NCBI GenBank assembly: GCA_002418835.1
Contig: DIEX01000015.1
Location: forward strand, 141,468 to 205,467
Source: Spirochaetia bacterium UBA5763
GTDB taxonomy: Bacteria; Spirochaetota; UBA4802; UBA5550
Direction: 5' to 3'
Length of the DNA stretch: 64,000 nucleotides
This document shows positions 18,417-25,521 of the stretch, one piece after another. Positions within the stretch are counted from its first letter, which is position 1, and each line of letters opens with the position of its first letter. The notes beneath the pieces are model-generated. The model was not told where the DNA came from. It did not search any database and worked only from the letters and a program-made list of their open reading frames with translations. A program made the translations under genes and the position numbers.

Positions 18417-21173
18417 CTAAAAGTTAGAAACACATGCAGAGTGACATGCCGAATGACAGGCATCATGCACACATGCAGAGTGGCATGCCGAATGACAGGC
18501 ATCATGCACACACGCTGAATGGCATGCAGAGTGACATGCTGAATGGCAGGCGTCATAACTGAATGAGGAGATCTTCTCAGGCAGATTAACTGCTGCAATC
18601 TCCGCAGCCTTAACATCAGTGACCTTGAAGAGGTTCTCAACATTCTCCACAACTTTTGATGAGAAGTTTTCCACTTTCTCAACTATCCCTTCAGAAAAAT
18701 CGGTGATGCTCTCCTTGAAAGAGGCGCCCTGTTCTCCCCCAGATATTTTTTCAAAGAATTCGACGGTCTTTGATTTACCCACGCCGGCATCAGTGACGAT
18801 ATCTTTCATCCATGTTTCAGGCTCCCTGCTGAAGTTGTCGTTCAGTATAATCCAGGGGTGGTTCTCCTCGAAGTAGCCGCGCCGCCTATCCGGTGTGTAG
18901 CTGGTGAAGTCCTTCCAGTGGCTGTCCACTTTCTTCATGTAAACATCGGCAGTTTTACTGATGTCAGCCTTCCAGACTTTGGACTGAAGGCTTGCTGTTA
19001 CAGATTTAAGTACAACAGGTATGCTGTTTTTAGCAAGGGTGCCGTCATCAGCAATGGAGTCGAGAAAAGCGGCTTCATACAGTGCGAGGGTCTCATCCTT
19101 CTTTTTAAGAATTTTAACCTGAAGCGGGTTTCTGTTAATTAAATCAATATATCCTTTACTGAAAAGATCCATCACAATGAGCTGTATCGCCTTTGACGGC
19201 TTATTCAGGAATACTGCTGTTTCAACAGGGTTGAGGTTTTCGATGGTCTCACCTGTGCGGAAAGTTTCAATCTGAATCTCAGGAGAGATATAGTCAGGCT
19301 TCTTTTCGAACTTTTTCTTAATGGCCGGGTGAAACTTCAGCACAATCATGAGAAGTGCAAGCAATCCTGAACCTGCGTAAAAGGCGATCCTGAATGGAAC
19401 GATTACTGAATTGAAACTCAGTATCCATCCTGAATTGAGGCTTATCTTCTTTCTCCCTCCGGGGAAGAAAACTTTCGCGAAGAGATCAACCTTCATAATC
19501 AATCCCGCGATGTAAACAAAGAGGCCGGCAAAGGCGATCTCCGTGATGAGAAAGAAGAAATTGAAGAGATACGCGATAATGATAAATCCTATAATTATCC
19601 CCAGCAGATTGTAGAGAATATCAGTATGAGCATAAGTGAGCCTCCCCGCAGAAGCATCATTGAAGAGAGTGGCTATTGATTCAACGGGGTTGATGTCCAC
19701 AGACCTGTATGGTGCGTATAATTCGATTGCAAGGTCCGGTATGCGGCTGCTGTTCCATGTTTCAGATTGCCCTTTGAATGATACAGTTCTGTCGATCTCC
19801 CCGGCTTTTGAATCAGTGATAATCTCATCGTACTGGCACACTCTGAAGAGATTGACGTCAGCAGTTTTAACTGTGAATGGCCTTGACTTATTGTAGTCAG
19901 AGAAATGTTCGTCACCTTTAGCGCCTTTAAACGGCTGGTTTATCATCAGTATAAGTTTTTTGAATGGCTTTCCGAATTCAATACCTTCGTGAAAATAGTT
20001 TATCCTGAACCTGTTGTCATATAGCCTTTTTTCAAAATCACACTCCTGCGGGTATTCCCCTTTTACAGGGAGCATGAAAGCGAGGTATTCACCTTTTTCA
20101 ACGGGGCGTGATGTGACGAGATCAAACCGGTCATACAATGTTTCGCCGGATTCATTTATCGAGTATCTCAGTTTTGCGTTTATTTTTTTCTGCGGATCTT
20201 TATATGTTATTCCGTCATAGACCTTAACCATTGTGTTTGTCAGGGTTTTGTATGATTTAATAATCTCTCTGTAGATATTTCTTTTTCCACCTTCTAATAT
20301 GACAATGAAGTATGTTGTATCACTGTCTATATTTCTGGCGTCATCCATCTCCGGAATAATGTTTATAAAGGCTGACCCTGAATCGATTATGTAGTCACCC
20401 TCTTCGATGATATCCCCTGCACTGAAGCTGTCTATTGAATAAGTTCCACCCTGCGCTCCTGTTGCGGTGTATTTCGCGGGGTAGAAGAAGCTTACATCCT
20501 GCTTATACTTTCGTGAGAGATCCTTTTTTTCAACATGAAGGGAGAGATAGTTTTTTCCTTTCCAGGGTGAAGGGTAATATATCCATCTGTCATTTTTCTT
20601 CACTGTGTCTGTATTGGCGATTAAGCCTGTGCTCCCCACGAGATCATCCTTTATCTGTTCAGCTTTTTTGTATTTCGCAGGTATCTCCACTGGTGTGATT
20701 ATCTGAACCACCTGTTTTTTAATGGGGAGATCCCACTGAATAGGGGGCCACCAGAAAGCGGTGTAATCTTTGCCGTCGTATTTAGTCCCTGATACCACAG
20801 GTTTATCTACTCTGTAGCGTATGTTAATGATGTACTTTTTTTCAGGTTCTGTGCGAAGTTCAAACACAGCGGCATAGTATCCTCCGCCGTTATTATTCAT
20901 TGTTACTTCAAATTTCTTCCCGCTGTAAACTCCCCATGATTCAATTATTGTCATAGGTTCAATAAATTGCCCGATAGCCCGTATCCTGTCCCTGTTCTGA
21001 TGTTCAGTGAATGTGATTGTGTAGAGCACTTCAATTTTTCCATCCTGAAGTATAGTGGCATGGAACTTCGTCTCCTCAAGTGTGACGGGGTCAGATGCGA
21101 AGGCTTTCTCCACCGGCCATAGAAGTATTGCAGCTGCTATGATTATATAATGCATAATTCTGAATTTTTTCAT
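18417..21173 (-). CDS. DUF2207-type membrane protein with CHSAC-repeat C-terminal tail
   Basis: Protein of 918 residues. A signal peptide (about 1-27) precedes a large extracytoplasmic beta-rich domain (about 28-510) of DUF2207 type, with KFHATILQDGKIEVLYTITF at its start and FWWPPIQWDLP in the middle. Membrane segments lie at about 520-560 and 583-613, then a cytoplasmic region (about 614-870). Residues 874-918 are a repeat tail of ACHS units broken twice by VHD, holding 10 Cys and 9 His. DUF2207 proteins normally end in a Gly-rich tail, so a Cys/His tail is unusual. The tail should face the cytoplasm, where the radical SAM product of the next gene could reach it. First gene of the four-gene operon. 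Confidence 0.88.
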   Translation of the reverse strand: MKKFRIMHYIIIAAAILLWPVEKAFASDPVTLEETKFHATILQDGKIEVLYTITFTEHQNRDRIRAIGQFIEPMTIIESWGVYSGKKFEVTMNNNGGGYYAAVFELRTEPEKKYIINIRYRVDKPVVSGTKYDGKDYTAFWWPPIQWDLPIKKQVVQIITPVEIPAKYKKAEQIKDDLVGSTGLIANTDTVKKNDRWIYYPSPWKGKNYLSLHVEKKDLSRKYKQDVSFFYPAKYTATGAQGGTYSIDSFSAGDIIEEGDYIIDSGSAFINIIPEMDDARNIDSDTTYFIVILEGGKRNIYREIIKSYKTLTNTMVKVYDGITYKDPQKKINAKLRYSINESGETLYDRFDLVTSRPVEKGEYLAFMLPVKGEYPQECDFEKRLYDNRFRINYFHEGIEFGKPFKKLILMINQPFKGAKGDEHFSDYNKSRPFTVKTADVNLFRVCQYDEIITDSKAGEIDRTVSFKGQSETWNSSRIPDLAIELYAPYRSVDINPVESIATLFNDASAGRLTYAHTDILYNLLGIIIGFIIIAYLFNFFFLITEIAFAGLFVYIAGLIMKVDLFAKVFFPGGRKKISLNSGWILSFNSVIVPFRIAFYAGSGLLALLMIVLKFHPAIKKKFEKKPDYISPEIQIETFRTGETIENLNPVETAVFLNKPSKAIQLIVMDLFSKGYIDLINRNPLQVKILKKKDETLALYEAAFLDSIADDGTLAKNSIPVVLKSVTASLQSKVWKADISKTADVYMKKVDSHWKDFTSYTPDRRRGYFEENHPWIILNDNFSREPETWMKDIVTDAGVGKSKTVEFFEKISGGEQGASFKESITDFSEGIVEKVENFSSKVVENVENLFKVTDVKAAEIAAVNLPEKISSFSYDACHSACHSACHSACVHDACHSACHSACVHDACHSACHSACVSNF
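18420..18551 (-). repeat. In-gene tandem repeats encoding ACHS units
   Basis: The 3' end of the DUF2207-type gene is a 12-base unit array encoding Ala-Cys-His-Ser, arranged as three, two and two units, each block closed by ACV. The 12-base unit varies at silent positions between copies (GCATGTCA/GCCTGTCA types), which suggests selection on the protein rather than very recent DNA slippage. Confidence 0.85.
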
Positions 21174-21289
21174 TTCATTCTCCGGGAATCATGGGATATG
21201 AATGGGCTTTGATATAAGATAAACATTATTAAAAAGGGAGGCAAGAAAAAAGGGGAATAGGGCTGTATAAAAAGTCAGATTTTATTTTT

Positions 21290-21422
21290 TATGTCACGCC
21301 GGTTTACCGACTTGTACTGAGCCTGTCGAAGTAAGGTAATACCGGCATCTCATGGTGGGAGCTTATGAATAAGGCGTATGAGATACCGGCATTCGGTTAT
21401 CACCACAGCCGGTATGACAAAG
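21290..21422. repeat. Intergenic imperfect palindromic repeat
   Basis: Contains ACGCCGGTTTACCGAC near the left end, matched by the inverted ACCACAGCCGGTATGAC near the right end, plus an inner inverted pair ACCGGCATCTCAT and ATGAGATACCGGC. It could fold as one long hairpin. It shares the CCGGnAT...ATGCCGG theme with other intergenic repeats here. No coding frame. Confidence 0.7.
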
Positions 21423-21439
21423 AAGTCCAGCTCCGGAAT

Positions 21440-23086
21440 TTATTTCGAAAGAAGCTCGTATTTCTCAACAAGGGTAATAAATTCAGCTCTGTAACCCTCT
21501 TCATCCTTACCCTTCGCGCCCTTTGCTATACGCATAACCTCTTTAGCGGTGAGGTCATTTTTAAATTTAGAATCGCGGAGCAGCATCCCGAAACCCGCAA
21601 CAGATGAGGCAAACCTGAAGTTTTCAGAAGCCTTCACAAATGATATGTTTGTGTCAATGACAGCCTGTTCAATGAGTTTGCTTGTATTCTCTTTAACCGG
21701 TTTATACCTCATCTTCAGTGTCATGATTTCATTTTTCCCCGCAGCATCAGGCTTCACTTTGGTCTCCTGATATTTAAGATCCCCTGAAGTCTTTGTATCC
21801 TGCGTTGAACCTGCGGGTATAATTTCATAGAGTGCTGTTACAGTGTGTCCCGCACCAAGTTCGCCTGCATCTTTTTTATCGTCATCAAAGTCCTCTTTCG
21901 CCATTACCCTGTTCTCATAGCCGATGAGCCTGTATCCCTTCACCTTCAGCGGGTTGAATTCGATCTGAATCTTCACATCCTTAGCTATGGTGAACATGTT
22001 CGCGCGCATCTCGCGTCCGAAGATCTTCTGCGCTTCTTTGATGTTGTCCACGTAGAAGTAGTTACCGTTACCGGCGTTGCTTATCTGCTCCATGCGGCCG
22101 TCTTTATAATTCCCCATGCCGAAGCCGCAGATTGTTAGATAGATGTCATCCTTCCTCTTCTCTTCGATCATCCTCACCAGTTCAGAAGTTGATGACGAGC
22201 CGACGTTGAAATCTCCATCAGTGCAGAGTATCACACGGTTGTTTCCGTCTTTGATAAGGTTCTGCTTTGCGATTTTGTATGCCAGTTCAATCCCTTCGCC
22301 TCCGGCTGTTGAACCCCCGGCGCTGAGGCTGTTGAATGCTTCGAGAATTGTGTCTTTCTTTGTCGCAGGAGTTGAGGGGAGCACAAGGCCCGCTGAGCCT
22401 GCATAGGCAACAATAGCGATCCTGTCTTTGCTGCTCAGCTCATCAAGAAGTATTGCCAGAGATTTCTTCAGCAGAGGGAGCTTGTTCGGATCATTCATTG
22501 AACCTGAAGTATCAAGGAGAAACACCAGGTTGCTTGGCTTCAGATTTTCCGTGTCAAGGGATTTGCCCTGTATACCCACAAGAACCAGCCTGTTGCTTTT
22601 ATTCCAGGGTGCTTCAGATATCTCGGTTGTAATTGAGAATGGATGCTCACCTTTAGGCTGCGGGTACTCATACCTGAAGTAGTTTATCATCTCCTCAATA
22701 CGCACCGCGTCTTTCGGCGGAACTTGGTTGTAGTTTATATATCTCCTTACATTGGAGTATGATGCTGTATCCACATCAATGGAGAGAGTAGACAGCGGGT
22801 TCTCCTTTACATCCTTGAATTCATTCTCGCGGATGATGTCATACTCCTCGGTGTTATGGGTTATAACAGGGCCGTCATCCATGTCATTGGTAAAACCCGC
22901 TGCACCTGCCATATCCATCTTCGCCCGCTCCTTGTACATCGGGGCCACTATCGCGCTTTCATATTCCGCTGAGCGGGGATGCCTCGGTGTCCCGCACCCT
23001 GTGAACATAAAGATTGAAAAGGCGAAAGTTATTCCGCTTATAAAAATGATGAAGTTTTTAAAGTTATGCTCTTTCCTGAATTTCAT
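21440..23086 (-). CDS. vWA-domain lipoprotein, YfbK type
   Basis: Lipoprotein of 548 residues. The signal ends in the lipobox FTGC (about Cys31). The N-terminal region has the block PLSTLSIDVDTASYSNVRRY and the PPKDAVRIEEMINYF motif typical of YfbK-like proteins. The vWA domain starts near residue 175 with a complete MIDAS (FLLDTSGSMN). Later come LSAGGSTAGGEGIELAY and CTDGDFNVGSS. The C-terminal DUF3520-like region follows. It likely binds a divalent ion and protein partners at the membrane surface. It is transcribed toward the DUF2207 operon but is separated by about 270 bases containing a repeat, so co-transcription is uncertain. Confidence 0.9.
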   Translation of the reverse strand: MKFRKEHNFKNFIIFISGITFAFSIFMFTGCGTPRHPRSAEYESAIVAPMYKERAKMDMAGAAGFTNDMDDGPVITHNTEEYDIIRENEFKDVKENPLSTLSIDVDTASYSNVRRYINYNQVPPKDAVRIEEMINYFRYEYPQPKGEHPFSITTEISEAPWNKSNRLVLVGIQGKSLDTENLKPSNLVFLLDTSGSMNDPNKLPLLKKSLAILLDELSSKDRIAIVAYAGSAGLVLPSTPATKKDTILEAFNSLSAGGSTAGGEGIELAYKIAKQNLIKDGNNRVILCTDGDFNVGSSSTSELVRMIEEKRKDDIYLTICGFGMGNYKDGRMEQISNAGNGNYFYVDNIKEAQKIFGREMRANMFTIAKDVKIQIEFNPLKVKGYRLIGYENRVMAKEDFDDDKKDAGELGAGHTVTALYEIIPAGSTQDTKTSGDLKYQETKVKPDAAGKNEIMTLKMRYKPVKENTSKLIEQAVIDTNISFVKASENFRFASSVAGFGMLLRDSKFKNDLTAKEVMRIAKGAKGKDEEGYRAEFITLVEKYELLSK

Positions 23087-23192
23087 AGCTGTTCTCCGTT
23101 AAAAAGTTTTCTGCCATATAGACAGAGGGGAGGAGATTACGGTTCTTAAAAAATAATCATTTGTGAGAAAAAATTCAAGCGTGATCCCACTT

Positions 23193-23374
23193 AATGCCCT
23201 CACCCGCGCTACTGCGCACCCTCTCCCATTTTGACGAATTGACAAGGGAGAGGGTTTCTGTGAAAGGTGACTTTTGCTATAACTGAAAACTACTGTCACA
23301 ATTAATCCCCCTCTCCCCTTTAGTTCTTCAATTTCAGGGAGAGGGGTGGCGCGCAGCGCCGGGGTGAGGGCATT
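23193..23374. repeat. 182-bp inverted-repeat element, MITE-like
   Basis: Bounded by exact 13-base inverted termini, AATGCCCTCACCC on the left and GGGTGAGGGCATT on the right. Subterminal arms also pair (CACCCTCTCCC with GGGAGAGGGG). No ORF of substance. Such CCCTCACCC...CCCTCTCCC elements are widespread intergenic repeats in many bacteria, so this is a mobile or formerly mobile repeat. Confidence 0.8.
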
Positions 23375-23385
23375 CAGTATCAGCA

Positions 23386-23682
23386 TTGACTGAAATTATA
23401 TTAAAATCAACTGAAATCGTATTAAAATCAACTGAAATCGTATTGAAATCAACTGAAATTGTATTGAAATCAACTGAAATTGTATTGAAATCAACTGAAA
23501 TTGTATTGAAATCAACTGAAATTACATTGAATTCAATTGAAATTGTATTGAAATCAATTGAAATTGCATTGAATTCAATTGAAATTGCATTGAAATCGAC
23601 TGAAATTAAATTGAAATCGACTGAAATTGCATTGAACTCAACTGAAATTATATTGAACTCGACTGAATTTGCATTGAAATCA
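23386..23682 (+). repeat. 21-bp tandem repeat, about 14 copies
   Basis: About fourteen copies of a 21-base unit close to ACTGAAATTGTATTGAAATC. The first copies are nearly identical and the later ones have drifted. The plus frame stays open through all copies and would encode the heptad STEIVLK repeated (107 residues from a TTG). There is no ribosome site or good start, so I treat it as a minisatellite. It sits exactly between the 182-bp inverted-repeat element and the next dispersed repeat. Confidence 0.9.
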
Positions 23683-23685
23683 ACT

Positions 23686-23815
23686 TATAGCATTTCACGA
23701 AATAATTAGGGCCTCGTCATTCCGGCCGTAGTGACAACGAAGTGCCGGAATCTCATATAATAGTACTATGGGATTCCCGCCTGCGCGGGAATGACGGGAA
23801 GAGACTAATTCAATG
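23686..23815. repeat. TATAGC-family dispersed repeat, copy A
   Basis: Begins TATAGCATTTCACGAAATAA and contains the inner inverted arms CATTCCGG...CCGGAAT and GGATTCCCGCC...GCGGGAATGACG. Nearly the same sequence recurs at 32846-32993. The right end is less complete here (ACTAATTCAATG). No coding capacity. Confidence 0.8.
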
Positions 23816-24047
23816 AAAAACGAATCTGAAAGATTTCTCACCCGAAAAATTGAAGTGGGTTCGAAATGACAGAGAAATAATCTATGTCATTTCGAAAAAG
23901 TGATAGCGACTGAGAAATCTGTTTTTGGATTCGGATTATTTTTAATTATTAAATCCGGAAGAAAAAAGGTTTGCTTCCACAGCTATATCAAAACCCCCTC
24001 TGTAACAAATAATTCACAGCTCTGTCATGGTTTCTATGGAGACCGTT
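23816..24047. other. Intergenic repeat remnants ahead of msrBA
   Basis: Holds TTCGAAATGAC and TGTCATTTCGAA arms and an AGCGACTGAGAAATCT segment that also occurs near 25265. The rest is A+T-rich and should contain the msr promoter. The msr start has GGAGA a few bases upstream. Confidence 0.5.
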
Positions 24048-25103
24048 ATGAAAATTTTTCTCCCATTAATACTGATTGTAATTCTGCTCTCCTGTGGTGA
24101 ACGGAGGGCAGTGGAGGATATAATGACAGCAAAATGTGAAGACAGCTGCCCTGTAAGTTATTCAGATGAAGATCTCAGAAAAAAGCTCACCCCTGAACAG
24201 TACAGGATAGTCCGTGAAAACGGCACTGAGGCAGCTTTTAAAAATGAGTACTGGAATAACAAAAAACCGGGTATATATGCTGATATAGTTTCAGGTGAAC
24301 CGCTTTTCAGCTCAACAGAGAAGTTTGATTCAGGGACAGGGTGGCCCAGTTTCACAATTCCGGTCACCCGTACAAAGATGAGGCATATAAAAGATACAGC
24401 ATACGGAATGGTGAGGACTGAGGTGAGGAGCAGCAGTGCTGATTCTCACCTGGGGCATCTTTTTGAGGACGGGCCGCGACCAACGGGACTTCGGTACTGC
24501 ATCAATTCAGCCTCTTTAAAGTTTATCCCTGCGGAGGAGATGGAAAGTAAAGGGTACAAAGAACTTATGTACCTCTTCCCTGAAGTTTATGCTTCAAAGC
24601 GCGGCTGGGATTACATTGTTTTCGGAGCGGGATGTTTCTGGGGAGCAGAGGCATACTTCTCCGGAGTTAAAGGTGTGAAGGAGGTGATTTCAGGGTATTC
24701 CGGCGGCTCTCTACCTTACCCTTCATATGAGGAGATGGTCACAGGAAAAACAGGCCACGCGGAGGTTGTTCTTGTGTATTTTGATCCCGCAGTGATAAAG
24801 TTTGAAACTCTCCTTAAGCATTTTTTTAGAATTCATCATCCCGATTCACTGAACAGACAGGGTAATGATGTGGGTACGCAATACAGGTCAGCGGCCTTCT
24901 ATCATAATGATGAGCAGAAGAGAGCCATTGAAACGGAGATTAAGAGGATGCTTGATGCCGGGAAGTATAAAAAGATCGTAACGGATGTTTCCTCTTTAAA
25001 AGTATTTTATAAGGCCGAGGAGTATCACCAGGAGTATCTTCTGAAGAATCCGGGGGGGTACTGTCACATAAATCTTAATATGCTCAATGAGCCGCTTGAA
25101 TAA
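24048..25103 (+). CDS. msrBA: Methionine sulfoxide reductase MsrB-MsrA fusion lipoprotein
   Basis: Bifunctional repair enzyme with the B domain first. I start it at MKIFLPLIL (24048), seven codons inside the longest frame, because GGAGA precedes that ATG and it begins a signal peptide ending in LLSC. The mature protein would be a lipoprotein acting on oxidised envelope proteins. MsrB (about 35-165) shows LFSSTEKFDSGTGWPSF, SHLGHLFEDGP and the catalytic Cys in RYCINSASLKF. The Cys often present in DSGCGW is Thr here. The MsrA domain (about 190-350) has GAGCFWGAEAYF with its catalytic Cys and FRIHHPDSLNRQGNDVG. Domain order MsrB-MsrA is less common than the reverse. Ends at a terminator. Confidence 0.93.
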   Translation: MKIFLPLILIVILLSCGERRAVEDIMTAKCEDSCPVSYSDEDLRKKLTPEQYRIVRENGTEAAFKNEYWNNKKPGIYADIVSGEPLFSSTEKFDSGTGWPSFTIPVTRTKMRHIKDTAYGMVRTEVRSSSADSHLGHLFEDGPRPTGLRYCINSASLKFIPAEEMESKGYKELMYLFPEVYASKRGWDYIVFGAGCFWGAEAYFSGVKGVKEVISGYSGGSLPYPSYEEMVTGKTGHAEVVLVYFDPAVIKFETLLKHFFRIHHPDSLNRQGNDVGTQYRSAAFYHNDEQKRAIETEIKRMLDAGKYKKIVTDVSSLKVFYKAEEYHQEYLLKNPGGYCHINLNMLNEPLE

Positions 25104-25118
25104 TAAGCGGCTTTTTTT
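25090..25118 (+). terminator. Rho-independent terminator of msrBA
   Basis: An 8-bp stem (AGCCGCTT with AAGCGGCT) with a 7-base loop is followed by a run of seven T. It overlaps the last codons and stop of the msr gene. Confidence 0.88.
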
Positions 25119-25244
25119 GAATTATTTTATCGATAAAAAAAATTTTTCACACATTTGTTGAACCATTCATGGATTATCACTATTATTAAGCCAGTGATTA
25201 TTTGTTAGCGTGTAGCTTTTGCGATTGAATTAGAACATCAAATT

Positions 25245-25349
25245 GTCATTTCGAAGAAGCGTCAGCGACTGAGAAATCTATCTTTTAACAATAATTTTTA
25301 GATTAGCTTCCAGCTCTACTGCGGTCGTCTCACATACGTTCGAAATGAC
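25245..25349. repeat. Inverted-repeat element with GTCATTTCGAA ends
   Basis: Exact 11-base inverted ends (GTCATTTCGAA and TTCGAAATGAC) enclose about 83 bases containing AGCGACTGAGAAATCT. The same pieces occur near 23855-23925. It lies in the roughly 400-base intergenic region ahead of a chemoreceptor gene; no ORF. Confidence 0.75.
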
Positions 25350-25361
25350 ACGGCACTAATC

Positions 25362-25493
25362 ATTTCGGAAACCGCTATAATAGTAGTTAAGGAATTATTT
25401 AAAACATGTACATTGCGGACGAACGTCAGTGAGTTAAGGCGGTTTCCCGCAATGACAGAGAATGGACTAATTAAATCGTTAACCGCTATAAAT
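25362..25493. repeat. TATAGC-family dispersed repeat, diverged copies
   Basis: Contains ATTTCGGAAACCGCTATAAT at the left and TAAATCGTTAACCGCTATAA at the right. The latter is the same right terminus as the copy at 32846-32993. The inner part (ATTGCGGACGAACGTCAGTGAG and CCCGCAATGAC) differs from the other copies. Apparently two partial elements joined. Confidence 0.6.
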
Positions 25494-25521
25494 AAAAAAA
25501 TATCAGATTATCGGAGAGTTT

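Noticed and set aside
18420..18551. A CRISPR array
   Set aside because: The repeats are 12-base coding units without spacers and are inside a gene. No CRISPR array was found anywhere in the window, nor any cas gene.
18368..18682. 104-codon frame rich in MPVIRHATLH-type repeats
   Set aside because: It is the other frame of the CHSAC repeat DNA at the end of the DUF2207-type gene; the repeat nature is a shadow of the real frame.
23099..23386. 95-codon minus-strand frame over the 182-bp element
   Set aside because: Lies on an inverted-repeat element and has no start signal. Common kind of spurious ORF on such repeats.
23386..23682. A CRISPR array or a secreted repeat protein gene
   Set aside because: No unique spacers, unit of 21 bases back to back, and no signal for translation.
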